A stretch of 64,000 nt of DNA from Sva-07 sp963828415 (GCA_963828415.1 CAWHEI010000018.1:13037-77036); one strand, 5' to 3'; numbered from the stretch's first letter, positions 1-8,656 are shown. Made by a program: numbers and translations. The notes: generated by a model from the letters alone, not told the origin.

Positions 1-444
1 GACCAGGGCCGTTGGGAGACGAGGGTCGGGGCGAGCGTCCGCATCGAGCGTGACCACCCAGTCCGAGCCGGCGGCGTCGATGCCCTGCTGCAACGCCCAG
101 GCCTTGCCGGCCCAGCCCTCGGGCAAGGGGGCGCCGGCGATCACGGTCGCTCCTGCGCCACGTGCCAACTCCGCCGTGCCGTCGCTCGACTGGTCGTCGA
201 CCACGATCACCTCGCCGACGCCGGGTGCGCCGACGATGGCCGCGAGGAGCGGCCCGATCCGGCCGGCCTCGTCTCGTGCGGGGACCACCACGCTGATCGT
301 CTGCATCGGCGTGAGCGTCGGGCGGACCGGCGGATCGACGGCGGCGGCTCGGGAGATCCGATTGATCGCCACGGCGCCGGCGGTCATGCGGAGGGCGATC
401 GAGGCCACGCGGACGGTCCGGCCGACGACCCGGCCGAATGTCAT
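1..444 (-). CDS. Family 2 glycosyltransferase, carotenoid-associated (3' end outside window)
   Basis: The visible 148 residues are the N-terminal half of a GT-A fold glycosyltransferase. After a short hydrophobic lead the fold starts at about residue 46 (QTISVVVPARDEAG), followed by VIVVDDQSSDGT and then TLDADARPD, the DxD-type metal/nucleotide-sugar site. The ATG overlaps the stop of the upstream desaturase (ATGA), so the two are probably translationally coupled. As the last visible gene of the carotenoid operon, after a CruF-like and a CrtD-like gene, it most likely glycosylates the carotenoid hydroxyl (CruG-like role); that role is inferred from context. It could also be another CrtQ-type sugar transferase. 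The C-terminal membrane part cannot be seen. Confidence 0.85.
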   Translation of the reverse strand, partial: MTFGRVVGRTVRVASIALRMTAGAVAINRISRAAAVDPPVRPTLTPMQTISVVVPARDEAGRIGPLLAAIVGAPGVGEVIVVDDQSSDGTAELARGAGATVIAGAPLPEGWAGKAWALQQGIDAAGSDWVVTLDADARPDPRLPTALV

Positions 445-1931
445 CGAAGATCCTCGGTGATCATCTCGGTCACGATCTTCGCGCTGGTGGTCACGAGCGG
501 CAGGCCGCCGCCCGGATGGCTCGACCCGCCGACGAGATACAGGCCCTGCCTGGCACCCCGATTGGCGGGCCGGACGAACGCGGCCCGTTTGCCGTTCGAT
601 GACGTGCCGTAGATCGCGCCGCCTGGCGAGCGGTACCGCCGCTCGATGTCGGACGGCGTCATCGTGTGGCGCAGTTCGATGCGTGGTCGCAGGTCGACAC
701 CGCGTGTGGCGAGGCGGTCGAGCACGAGGTCGCCGTAGGCGTCGGCGTCGACCTCGACATCAGGCGGGGTGTTGACCAGGAGGAACCAGTTCTCGCACCC
801 GTCCGGCGCCTGGCTCGGATCGGTCACCGACGACACGCACGCGTAGATCGTCGGGTCGTCCGCCAGTTCACCGGCATCGAGCTGGTCGTACTCGGCGCGA
901 TAGCTGTCGGAGAACCAGACGTTGTGGTGCTGGAGCCCGGGGGTGAGACCCCGAACGCCGACGCACAGTACGAAGCCGCTCGTCGATCGCTTCGCCCGTC
1001 GAACCCGTTTCAGCGCGGCATCATCGGGGAGCAGGTCGGCGTACAGGTGCTCGGCGTCGGTGTTGGCGACGACGACGGTCGCCGGCCCGAACGATCCGTC
1101 GGCAAACTCCACGCCCGTGACCCCGCCACCGTCGGCCGCACGGATCCGGGTCACGTCCGTGCCGGTGTGGATCGTGACACCGGATTCCCGAGCGACCCGC
1201 TCGAGTGCGGCACGCAGCGCGTCGAGGCCGCCCATCGGGTACCAGCAGCCGAATCGGGCCTCGATGTGCGGGATGCAGGCGAGCGTCGCCGGGGCTGCGT
1301 ACGGCGACGACCCGGAGTACGTGGCGTATCGGCCCGCCCACTGCACGAGGCGGGGATCGTCGAAGAACGACTCGGCCGAGCGGTGCAGCGTGCGCATCGG
1401 GTCGATTGCGGTCAGGTCGAAGGGCGAGCGCATCCGTTTGGCGAGCGACCACGGGTTCGACATCGGCCCGGCGAAGAACGTCCGATCGGCAACGTCCCAG
1501 ATCCGCCGACCTCGTGCATCGAAACGACGCCACTGTTCGCCGGCGCCTGGGTCGAACTCGTCGAACGCGTTGGCGGTCTCGTCGTCGCCATCGGGAACGG
1601 TCAGCGACGAACCGTCGGTCCAGTGGTAGGCGAACTGCGGGTCGAGTCGGACGAGATCGAGCTGTTCGTCGAGGGAGGTGCCGGCAGCGCGGAACACGTC
1701 GTCGAACACGTGTGGCAACGTGACGAGTGACGGGCCGATGTCGAACGTGTAGCCATCGGACTCGAACGTCGCGAGCTTGCCGCCGACCATTTCGCTGCGT
1801 TCGTACACGGTGACGTCGTGGCCGAGTGCTCGCAGTCGGATCGCCGCCGCCAACCCCCCGACGCCGCCACCGACCACGACGATGTTCGCCGGATTACATC
1901 GCGGGTCTGACCCCTGTTGTAATTCAGGCAC
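441..1931 (-). CDS. Second carotenoid desaturase, CrtI/CrtD-like FAD amine oxidase family
   Basis: A 496-residue phytoene-desaturase family flavoprotein. The dinucleotide motif IVVVGGGVGGLAAAIRLRAL is at about residues 17-36, and the C-terminal FAD-contact region YLVGGSSHPGGGLP is present, as in CrtI and CrtD. A separate CrtI lies upstream in the same operon, so this copy probably performs a further step such as 3',4'-desaturation (CrtD) next to a CruF-like hydratase; the substrate is inferred. The GTG start at 1931 overlaps the end of the CruF-like gene by 8 bp. Residues 4-12 are encoded by a dispersed palindromic repeat (1893-1923), so the true start could be the in-frame GTG inside the VVVGG stretch, but that would cut into the FAD fold. 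Confidence 0.88.
   Translation of the reverse strand: MPELQQGSDPRCNPANIVVVGGGVGGLAAAIRLRALGHDVTVYERSEMVGGKLATFESDGYTFDIGPSLVTLPHVFDDVFRAAGTSLDEQLDLVRLDPQFAYHWTDGSSLTVPDGDDETANAFDEFDPGAGEQWRRFDARGRRIWDVADRTFFAGPMSNPWSLAKRMRSPFDLTAIDPMRTLHRSAESFFDDPRLVQWAGRYATYSGSSPYAAPATLACIPHIEARFGCWYPMGGLDALRAALERVARESGVTIHTGTDVTRIRAADGGGVTGVEFADGSFGPATVVVANTDAEHLYADLLPDDAALKRVRRAKRSTSGFVLCVGVRGLTPGLQHHNVWFSDSYRAEYDQLDAGELADDPTIYACVSSVTDPSQAPDGCENWFLLVNTPPDVEVDADAYGDLVLDRLATRGVDLRPRIELRHTMTPSDIERRYRSPGGAIYGTSSNGKRAAFVRPANRGARQGLYLVGGSSHPGGGLPLVTTSAKIVTEMITEDLR
1893..1923. repeat. Dispersed palindromic repeat, GGGTCTGACCCC family, copy 1
   Basis: An imperfect palindrome of 31 bp with outer arms ATTACA/TGTAAT and an inner core GCGGGTCTGACCCC. 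It begins directly after the stop codon of the CruF-like gene (1924-1926, minus strand) and runs into the first codons of the CrtD-like gene. Related copies are at 8657-8685, 34938-34967 and 34989-35021, with a diverged relative at 53581-53613. The arrangement resembles repetitive extragenic palindromes. Confidence 0.75.
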
Positions 1932-2718
1932 CGAGTTTCCTTGCGACGGCGGCCGCTGCGACCGGGAGCATCCCGAGGCCGCCGACGACGGCGACCACCG
2001 GGTCGCGGAAGTAGCGGGCGAAGCCGATGGTCTCCATCACGCCCATGTACGCATACCCGCCGACGAGCGCGCCATCGGCGTCCGTCGGCGCCGTGGCGGG
2101 CGGGAGCGCCGCTTCGAGCAGGGCCATCACCCCGAGGCCCGTGACGAACCAGCCGACGTAGTTCGTGAGCGGGATCCCGCGATAGACCCCGCGCCGCGCC
2201 CACACCCAGTAGCCCTCGCCGACCATCTGCGGATCGAGGAACAGGTCCCACGCAGCCAGCGCCGCCGAGCCGAGCGCGATCCGCTTTGCCGCGGTCGATC
2301 GCTCGCCGAGGGCCGCGTGCGCTGTCTCACGCGCCGGCAACCCGAGCGCGAACCACGCCAGCGGCACGATTGCCGGCACGTGCGCCACCTGCGGCTGCAG
2401 GGCTCGCGTGTACGCGTAGCGCCCGAACGGGATCGCGGTTGCGGTGCCGATGCGCTCGACCGCCGTGGTCGCCACGGCCGTCGCGACAGCCGCAGTGCCT
2501 GCTCGGGCCGCACCCCAACGGCGCACGGCATTGGCGGTCGTCGTCGTGAACGACCCGACCACGACCACCGTCGAGAGCACCTTTCGCGCCCGCCCGCCCT
2601 GCGGCAGCAGCGGCGTCGCGATCATCCCGGCAACCGTCACCACGCTGGCCCCACCCGCGACCCACCCCGCCCACCGTTCTCGTGAACGAGATGCGGTCTC
2701 GGTGCGCACCTTGTTCAC
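1924..2718 (-). CDS. Carotenoid biosynthesis membrane protein, CruF/DUF422-like hydratase
   Basis: 264 residues with several hydrophobic segments, of the family that includes CruF and bisanhydrobacterioruberin hydratase (PF04240). The signature segment PFGRYAYTRALQPQ followed by PAIVPLAWFALGLP matches the conserved FPFG-Y...PLAWF pattern. CruF proteins add water across the 1',2' double bond of the psi end of a carotene, giving a tertiary hydroxyl that can be glycosylated; the glycosyltransferase at the end of this operon fits. The GTG start at 2718 overlaps the crtB stop (GTGA). No Shine-Dalgarno is visible and a perfect 14-bp inverted repeat (2674-2687/2713-2726) covers the start, so translation probably depends on ribosomes finishing crtB. 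Confidence 0.85.
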   Translation of the reverse strand: MNKVRTETASRSRERWAGWVAGGASVVTVAGMIATPLLPQGGRARKVLSTVVVVGSFTTTTANAVRRWGAARAGTAAVATAVATTAVERIGTATAIPFGRYAYTRALQPQVAHVPAIVPLAWFALGLPARETAHAALGERSTAAKRIALGSAALAAWDLFLDPQMVGEGYWVWARRGVYRGIPLTNYVGWFVTGLGVMALLEAALPPATAPTDADGALVGGYAYMGVMETIGFARYFRDPVVAVVGGLGMLPVAAAAVARKLGA

Positions 2719-2726
2719 GAGAACGG
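2674..2726. repeat. Inverted repeat over the crtB-cruF junction (CCGTTCTCGTGAAC arms)
   Basis: Perfect 14-bp arms (CCGTTCTCGTGAAC and its complement) are separated by 25 bp and span the crtB stop and the start of the CruF-like gene. The same 14-mer begins the long hairpin near 43621 downstream of the dsrE2-like gene. In mRNA this stem would hide the CruF start codon. Confidence 0.6.
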
Positions 2727-3650
2727 GGAGAGGAGCTTGGCGACCATCGTCGCTTTCTCGGTGGTCGACACGCTTGCTCGCGACGTGAACACGTCGTAGT
2801 CCTGCGCCTCGATCTTGTCGAGGATCCGCCCGTAGAGCGCGTGCGCGGCGCCGACGCACTTCGCCGACCGATCCGGCAGCATGTCGATCCCGATCTGGGC
2901 CGAGCGGTACAGCTCGCGACACCGGTCGATCTCGAAGCGCATCAACGCGACGAATTCGGGGCTGACGCGCCGCTGCGTGAGATCGACCCCGAATCGTTCG
3001 GAGTCCTCCAGCGGGATGTACTGGCGGCCGCGATCGAGGTCTTCGTCGATGTCGCGCAGGAAGTTCGTCAGCTGGAACGCGTTGCCGAGGTCACGCGCAT
3101 GCGGAAGCGCCGTGTCGTAGTCGCTCGGCTCGAGGATCGGCAGCATCATCTCGCCGATCACGGCGGCCGAACCGTCCATGTAGACCAACAGGTCGTCCCA
3201 GGTCGCGTACGACTCGACCGTCAGATCCATCGTCATCGACCGGAGGAAGCGATGGAACGCTTCGATGTCGATGTCGAACGCGCGCACCGTGTGCACGACG
3301 GCCTTGAGCACCGGGTCGTCCGACTTGCCGGCGTCGACATCGGCGAAGAACCGGTCACCGAAGTCGGCGAGCGCTGCGGCGCGCACCTCGGTCGGCACGT
3401 CGCGCCCACCCTGCGAGGGGATCTCGTCGACGATGTCGTCGGCGTACCGGGCGAACGCGTACAGCGCATGCACGTGGTGCTGCTTGATCTTCGGGAGCAC
3501 CTTGGTCGACCAGTAGTAGGTGGTGCCGTGGCGCTTGTTGAACTCGCGGCACAGCTCGTAGCTCTCATCGAGCGTGACGGGCCCGGCGGGTAACAACTGG
3601 GTCGTCGGCGTGGGCGGCCTGGCCGTACGTCGGAACGACACGCCGGCCAT
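2715..3650 (-). CDS. crtB: Phytoene synthase
   Basis: 311 residues. It condenses two geranylgeranyl diphosphates to phytoene at the membrane. Both aspartate-rich motifs of the squalene/phytoene synthase family are visible: DDIVDE at 71-76, and NFLRDIDEDLDRGRQYIP, where the family usually reads N-LRD--ED--RGR-Y-P. The ATG (3648-3650) overlaps the crtI stop (TGATG), and the 3' end overlaps the GTG of the CruF-like gene. Length is normal for bacterial CrtB. The open frame continues upstream inside crtI, but that part is noncoding because the family match starts after the ATG chosen here. Confidence 0.95.
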   Translation of the reverse strand: MAGVSFRRTARPPTPTTQLLPAGPVTLDESYELCREFNKRHGTTYYWSTKVLPKIKQHHVHALYAFARYADDIVDEIPSQGGRDVPTEVRAAALADFGDRFFADVDAGKSDDPVLKAVVHTVRAFDIDIEAFHRFLRSMTMDLTVESYATWDDLLVYMDGSAAVIGEMMLPILEPSDYDTALPHARDLGNAFQLTNFLRDIDEDLDRGRQYIPLEDSERFGVDLTQRRVSPEFVALMRFEIDRCRELYRSAQIGIDMLPDRSAKCVGAAHALYGRILDKIEAQDYDVFTSRASVSTTEKATMVAKLLSPFS

Positions 3651-5125
3651 CAGCGACGCTGCCGCGCGTACTGGTCGACGCGTTGCGCGGCGAGCTTGCC
3701 CGAGACCAGCACCATCGGCACACCGACGCCCGGCAGCGTCGACGAACCGGTGAACACGAGGCCCGGCACCTTCTTGTTGACGTTGTTCGGGCGGAACGGT
3801 CCGGTCTGGAAGAACGTGTGAGCAAGCGCGAAAGGCGTGCCCTGCTCCATGCCCATGCGCTCCCAGTCCTGCGGGTCGTAGATCTCCTCGACGACGACGT
3901 CGGTCGGGTAGCCGAGCGAGTCGACCCGGGCGCGCAGGCTGTCGACGATGGTGTCGCGCTCCTTCGACCAGTCGATCGTGCCGCTGAGGTTCGGTGTGGG
4001 TTCGAGCACGTAGATGCTCGAGTGGCCGTCGGGGGCGAGCGAGCGGTCGTCGAGGCTGTGCAGCGTGACGAGGATCGACGGGTCGGGCATGCGGACACCA
4101 TCGTCGATCAGGGCCTTGAACGAGCCGTCCCAGTCGTCGCCGAAGTGGATGTTGTGATGGCTTGCGTCGGCAGGCGGCAGCCCCTTGACACCGGCGACCC
4201 ACAGCAGGCACGACGGCGAGTACTTGCCCTTCCGAGCGGTGCGCGGTGCGTCGATTCCCGGGAGCAACTCGCGGTAGGCGACGGGGAGGTCGACATTGCA
4301 CACGACGGCGTCGGCGTCGAGCCGTTCGGACGCGTCGATCTCGACGCCGGTGACGGCACCGCCCGGCGTACGCAGGATGCGAGTGACCGGCGATGAGTAG
4401 CGGATCTCGACACCCGCAGTGGTGACCGCGTCGGCGAGGCCGGCGGCCATCATGTGCATGCCGCCCTCCGGAACGAATACGCCTTCCACAGAGTCCATGT
4501 AGGTGATCACCGCGTACAGGGCGAGCGCTTCGTAGGGGGCGAGGCCGGCGTACATCGACTGGAAGCTGAAGATGCGCTGCAGGCGCTCGTCGTCGAAGAA
4601 CGATGCGACCTTCTTGCCGAGCTTGCCGAAGCCACCGAGTTTGACGAGTTCGAGGCCGGACTTCCACGGCTTGATCAGGTCGAGGGGCGTGTCGAAGTTG
4701 GCGTCGATGAACGAGTCCATCTCGGCCCGGTACAGCTGCTCGAGCCAGGTGCAGAAACGGCCGAACGCCTCGGCGTCCTTGGCCCCGGCGAACTCGCGGA
4801 TCTCCTGGGTCATTGCCTCGCGACCGTGGCGGACGAACAGCGTCGAGCCATCGGCGTACACCGCCCGATACATCGGATCGACCGGGTTGATCGTGACGAA
4901 GTCCTTCATCTCGGCGCCCGCTGCGTTGAAGGCCTCCTCCAGCAAGTTCGGCATCGTGAGCACGGTGGGGCCGTTGTCGAGCCGGAACCCCTGCTCGGTG
5001 ATCATGCCCGCACGTCCGCCGGGGATGGCGTCGCGCTCGACGATCGTCACGTCGTGGCCGGCGCCGACGAGGTGTGCGGCCGCTGACAGACCGCCCAGTC
5101 CGGCGCCGACGACGACGACCTTCAT
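3650..5125 (-). CDS. crtI: Phytoene desaturase
   Basis: 491 residues. A FAD-dependent CrtI-type desaturase that introduces conjugated double bonds into phytoene toward lycopene. The N-terminal MKVVVVGAGLGGLSAAAHLV is the FAD Rossmann motif and FTGSSTLPGVGVPMVLVSGK near the C terminus is the CrtI signature. The ATG at 5125 overlaps the stop of the prenyl synthase (TGATG) and has the Shine-Dalgarno sequence GGAGGAA 7 nt upstream; this is preferred over a TTG 15 bp earlier. It sits between GGPP synthase and phytoene synthase, the classic crtE-crtI-crtB order. The operon holds a second desaturase, so the number of steps done by this one cannot be told from sequence. Confidence 0.95.
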   Translation of the reverse strand: MKVVVVGAGLGGLSAAAHLVGAGHDVTIVERDAIPGGRAGMITEQGFRLDNGPTVLTMPNLLEEAFNAAGAEMKDFVTINPVDPMYRAVYADGSTLFVRHGREAMTQEIREFAGAKDAEAFGRFCTWLEQLYRAEMDSFIDANFDTPLDLIKPWKSGLELVKLGGFGKLGKKVASFFDDERLQRIFSFQSMYAGLAPYEALALYAVITYMDSVEGVFVPEGGMHMMAAGLADAVTTAGVEIRYSSPVTRILRTPGGAVTGVEIDASERLDADAVVCNVDLPVAYRELLPGIDAPRTARKGKYSPSCLLWVAGVKGLPPADASHHNIHFGDDWDGSFKALIDDGVRMPDPSILVTLHSLDDRSLAPDGHSSIYVLEPTPNLSGTIDWSKERDTIVDSLRARVDSLGYPTDVVVEEIYDPQDWERMGMEQGTPFALAHTFFQTGPFRPNNVNKKVPGLVFTGSSTLPGVGVPMVLVSGKLAAQRVDQYARQRR

Positions 5126-6213
5126 CAGACGTTCCTCCAACTCACGTACTCGGCGAGCGCGACCAGTTCGGTCTTCGCCGCCTCGACGATCGGCGCGTCC
5201 TCGATGGCGGCAACTGCGGTCTCGGTGAGTTGGGTGATGTGATCCTCGAGTTCGGCCAGTGCACCGGTGTCGACGATCACCTGTTGGATGCGAGCGACGC
5301 CGTGGCCGTCGAGTCCAGGCGCGCCGACCTCGGCCAGCACGGCGAGCTGCTCGGCATTCGCACGCCTGACCGCCCGTGCGAGCAACGGCGTCGGCTTGCC
5401 CTCTCGAAGGTCCCCACCGACCGACTTGCCGGTCAGGCTCTCCTGGCCGAACGCTCCCATCACGTCATCGCGCATCTGGAACGCATCGCCGAGCGGGAGG
5501 CCGTAGGCGCTGAGCGGTGCCAGCAGCTCGTGCTCACGTTCGGGCGCGGCCAGCACCGCTCCGAGATGCAAGGGTCGCTCAATCGTGTACTTGCCGGACT
5601 TGTACCGACAGATCCGCTCGGCCTTGTCGACGTCGCGGATGCTCTGCACCGAGCCGAGGATGTCGAGGTACTGACCGATGTTCAGCTCAACACGCAGTTC
5701 GTTCCAGATGCGCATCGCCTCCGGCGGGGCTCCCTCCATCAGCCGGTCGGCGTAGACGAACGCCAGGTCGCCGACGAGGATGGCGACGCCCTCGCCGAAC
5801 CGACGCGACTCGCCGACCCATCCGGCGGCGGCGTGCTGCTCTGAGGCCACGGTGTGGGTGGTCGGCTGGCCCCGCCGGGTGATGGCGTCATCCATCACGT
5901 CGTCGTGGAACAGCGCGAACGCGTGCATCAGCTCGAACGCGGCACCGGCGTCGACGTCGATCTGGTCGTCGGAACCGCCACCGGCGCCGACGTAACCCCA
6001 GTGCGTGAACGCCGGACGGAGGCGCTTGCCGCCCGACAGCACGAGTCGGCGGATCTCGTCGATCGGTTGCGCCAGATCGGCGTCGAACGCCACCCACCGC
6101 TCGCGTTCGGCGGTCAGCAGCTCGTCGAGGCGGGCCTCGACCCGGTCGGCGATCGAGCGCAGGCTGGTCGGAGCGGTTCCAGGCATCTCATCGCAGGATA
6201 CTGCTGCATTCAC
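5125..6213 (-). CDS. crtE: Geranylgeranyl/polyprenyl diphosphate synthase
   Basis: About 353-362 residues, an E-type isoprenyl diphosphate synthase supplying the C20 precursor for phytoene synthase. The first aspartate-rich motif lies in FALFHDDVMDD and the second in QMRDDVMGAFG; the allylic-binding GGKRLRP lysine/arginine stretch is near residue 60. It is first in the carotenoid operon, and its stop overlaps the crtI start. Two starts are possible: GTG at 6213 or ATG at 6186; neither has a strong Shine-Dalgarno and the family fold begins after both. Product chain length (C20 rather than C15 or longer) is inferred from operon context. Confidence 0.9.
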   Translation of the reverse strand: MNAAVSCDEMPGTAPTSLRSIADRVEARLDELLTAERERWVAFDADLAQPIDEIRRLVLSGGKRLRPAFTHWGYVGAGGGSDDQIDVDAGAAFELMHAFALFHDDVMDDAITRRGQPTTHTVASEQHAAAGWVGESRRFGEGVAILVGDLAFVYADRLMEGAPPEAMRIWNELRVELNIGQYLDILGSVQSIRDVDKAERICRYKSGKYTIERPLHLGAVLAAPEREHELLAPLSAYGLPLGDAFQMRDDVMGAFGQESLTGKSVGGDLREGKPTPLLARAVRRANAEQLAVLAEVGAPGLDGHGVARIQQVIVDTGALAELEDHITQLTETAVAAIEDAPIVEAAKTELVALAEYVSWRNV

Positions 6214-6275
6214 TGGCCTGCCCCGACGTGCACCATCACCTGCACGGCCAGCACCGCGTGTGTCAGGGTTGGCTC

Positions 6276-7046
6276 ATGACGAGCTGGACCCGGACGATCG
6301 ACGCCTACAACACCGCGACCGATTCGACGAACCGGATGCACGACGACACCGTTGCGCAGACGTACGGGTTCCGTGGCGGCCTCGTGCCGGGTGTTGACGT
6401 GTGGTCCTACATGACCCAACCCTGCCTCGACCGCTGGGGCGAGACGTTCCTGACCGGCTCGACGATGGAGGCCCGCTTCATCTCGCCGGTGTATGACGGC
6501 GAACTCGTCGAAGCGAGCCTCGATGACGACGGGTCGTTGACGGTGACCGGGCCCGACGGCATCGTGCGTGCGACCGGCATCGCGACGCTCGACGATGCGC
6601 TCCCACCGCCTGTTTCCGTGGCCACCACACCCAGGCCCGATCCGGCGCCCCCGGTGACAGCGGACCTGCTTGCGCCGGGAACCGTGCTGGGCACGCTGTC
6701 GATGCAGTTCCACCGCGAACCAGCAGCGGTGTACCTCGGCGAGGTGCGAGACGACCATGACGTGTACGGCGGTGGAATGGTGTGCCACCCGGGTTTCCTC
6801 GCTCGTCAAGCGAACGCCGTCCTCCACCTGAACGTCGGACTCGGTCCGTGGATCCATGTCGGCACACGAGCGCATCACCGCGGTCTGGTGCACGACGGAG
6901 ATCAGCTGGAGGTGCGCGGTCGCGTCGCCGCCGAGTACGAGCGCAAGGGTCACCGCTTCGTCGACCTGGACGTGGAGATCACGGCCAACGGCTCGCCCGT
7001 GTGGAGCGCATTCCACAGCGCGATCTGGCAGCCCCGCGCCGGTTGA
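6276..7046 (+). CDS. Hotdog-fold (MaoC-like) protein of unknown substrate
   Basis: 256 residues. The N-terminal stretch MHDDTVAQTYGFRGGLVPG resembles the hydratase motif of MaoC-type hotdog domains (H/D-x4-A-x3-GF-G-L-PG), and a second hotdog-like half follows after a proline-rich linker near residues 110-130. No signal peptide or membrane segment is seen. It is divergent from the carotenoid operon, only about 62-90 bp from the prenyl synthase start, so the promoters share a short spacer. An acyl-CoA or acyl-ester hydratase role is possible but the substrate cannot be named. The ATG at 6276 is preferred because the in-frame extension upstream is low-complexity and overlaps the divergent promoter. 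Confidence 0.65.
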   Translation: MTSWTRTIDAYNTATDSTNRMHDDTVAQTYGFRGGLVPGVDVWSYMTQPCLDRWGETFLTGSTMEARFISPVYDGELVEASLDDDGSLTVTGPDGIVRATGIATLDDALPPPVSVATTPRPDPAPPVTADLLAPGTVLGTLSMQFHREPAAVYLGEVRDDHDVYGGGMVCHPGFLARQANAVLHLNVGLGPWIHVGTRAHHRGLVHDGDQLEVRGRVAAEYERKGHRFVDLDVEITANGSPVWSAFHSAIWQPRAG

Positions 7047-7067
7047 TCCGCAACCGACGACGCGGTC

Positions 7068-7283
7068 TCAGTCGTCGGCGTCGGCGACCGCGTCGAGGTC
7101 GGCGGTGACCTGTTCGATGCGCAGCTGGGCAGCCGAGATCTTCGACCGGCACAACGTGATCAGCTCGGATGCGCGTGCCACTCGGTCGGCGAGGTGGTCG
7201 ACGTCGACGTCGGACGCCTCGAGTTCGCGCAGGATCGAGTCGAGTTCGGCGAGTGCGTCGGCGTAACCGGGGGTGTCGCTCAT
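7068..7283 (-). CDS. xseB: Exodeoxyribonuclease VII small subunit
   Basis: 71 residues, the usual XseB length, a short helical hairpin with the family pattern ADALAELDSILRELEASDVD. It binds the XseA large subunit in the exonuclease VII complex, which degrades single-stranded DNA from both ends. The ATG overlaps the xseA stop (ATGA at 7280-7283), a common xseAB arrangement. It is convergent with the hotdog protein gene ending at 7046. Confidence 0.92.
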   Translation of the reverse strand: MSDTPGYADALAELDSILRELEASDVDVDHLADRVARASELITLCRSKISAAQLRIEQVTADLDAVADADD

Positions 7284-8632
7284 GGGTCTGTCCTGTTCGT
7301 GCTGGTGTCGGTGACGGTGCTGGTGATGAGGCCGTCGGCGACGGCGATCGTGACGATGTCGTGGCGTGCGAGGTCGTCGACCGATCGCACGACGCGGCCG
7401 TCGGCGTCGCGGGTGATCGACCATCCGCGCGCAAGCTGGACTGCGGGGTCGAGCGCTGCGACGCGTGCTGCGAGGACGTCGAGGCGGCCGGTGGACCGCT
7501 CGATGACCGTCTCGGCGCGAGCGCGGATGCGTTGATGGCGCTCGACGAGTCGCTCGTCGGCGCGGGCGAGGCTGGCCGGGGCGGTTCGGGCGAGCGTGTC
7601 GACGCGCATGCCGAGGCGCTCGTCGGCCCGCTCGATCGCCGCATGCGTGCGCCGGGCAATGCGGTGGGCGGCCTCGGACAGCTCGGTGGTCGCGACGTTC
7701 AATGCATGGCCGCTCTCGCGCAGGATCGACGCGAACGTCGTCTCGGCCTCGGCGCTGTAGCGCGCGGCCCGAGCGATGAGCTCACCGGCGCATGCGGTGG
7801 GGGTCTTCAGGCTGGTGTGGGCCACCTCGTCGGCGACGCTGCGGTCGACCTCGTGGCCGAGCCCGGTGAGTACCGGCACGGGCGACGAGGCGATCGCCCG
7901 GGCGATGCGTTCGGCGTCGAACACCGCCAGTTCGTTGCGGGCGCCGCCGCCACGGATGACGACGACCGCATCGAGATCGATGCGGCGCGAGAGTGTGCCG
8001 ATGGCCGCAGCCACCATCTCCTCGGCGAACTCACCCTGGACTCGGGTGTCGATCACGGTCAGCGAGAACCCGAGCGCGCTCCGCTGGAGTTCGTCGTGGA
8101 AATCGTGCCAGGCCGCCGTGCCGACGCTGGTGACCACGCCGACACGGAGCGGAATCGGCGACAGTTGTCGGCGCTTGTTGGCGTCGAGGAGCCCGTCGGC
8201 GACGAGCCGTCGGATCACTTCGTCGCGCGACTGGGCGATGTCGCCCAGCGTGTACTTCGGGTCGATGCCGGTCATCTTGAGCCCGATGCGGCCGTTGGGT
8301 GCGTAGTAGTCGAGGTAGCCGAACACCCGCACCTTCATGCCGTCGGCCAGCCGGAGCCGGTGTTTCTGCAGCATCGGCCGCAGCCGCATGCGGGCGTTGG
8401 CGAAGAACTGGACGTTGACGGCGGCCTTCGTGCCGTCGTCGTCGACCAGCGTGAAGTAGGCGTGTTGACCGCGGTCGCTCCACCCGCTGATCTCGCCGCG
8501 CACCCACACGCCGTCGGAGAATCCCCGGCGCAGCGCGTCGTTGATTGCTTCGGCGAGTTCGCCGACCGTGTAGGTCGGGTTCGCGGCGTCGTCGAGTTCG
8601 TCGTCGCCGAAGTCGAACGCGGGCTGGCTCAC
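7280..8632 (-). CDS. xseA: Exodeoxyribonuclease VII large subunit
   Basis: 450 residues. The N-terminal OB fold covers roughly residues 18-110 (TVGELAEAINDAL, VWVRGEISGW), followed by the catalytic region with VVVIRGGGARNELAVFD and PVLTGLGHEVDRSVADEVA, and then a long coiled-coil C-terminal part. It is the catalytic subunit of exonuclease VII, used in mismatch and recombination-related end processing. The ATG start at 8632 gives MSQPAFDFGDDE ahead of the OB fold. It is followed with overlap by xseB. Confidence 0.95.
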   Translation of the reverse strand: MSQPAFDFGDDELDDAANPTYTVGELAEAINDALRRGFSDGVWVRGEISGWSDRGQHAYFTLVDDDGTKAAVNVQFFANARMRLRPMLQKHRLRLADGMKVRVFGYLDYYAPNGRIGLKMTGIDPKYTLGDIAQSRDEVIRRLVADGLLDANKRRQLSPIPLRVGVVTSVGTAAWHDFHDELQRSALGFSLTVIDTRVQGEFAEEMVAAAIGTLSRRIDLDAVVVIRGGGARNELAVFDAERIARAIASSPVPVLTGLGHEVDRSVADEVAHTSLKTPTACAGELIARAARYSAEAETTFASILRESGHALNVATTELSEAAHRIARRTHAAIERADERLGMRVDTLARTAPASLARADERLVERHQRIRARAETVIERSTGRLDVLAARVAALDPAVQLARGWSITRDADGRVVRSVDDLARHDIVTIAVADGLITSTVTDTSTNRTDP

Positions 8633-8656
8633 GGGCCCGATTCAATCAGCCGGCGA

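Noticed and set aside
2715..4667. A 650-codon frame fusing an extra N-terminal domain to crtB
   Set aside because: The extra part is antiphase to crtI and has no motif; the CrtB family starts at the ATG at 3650.
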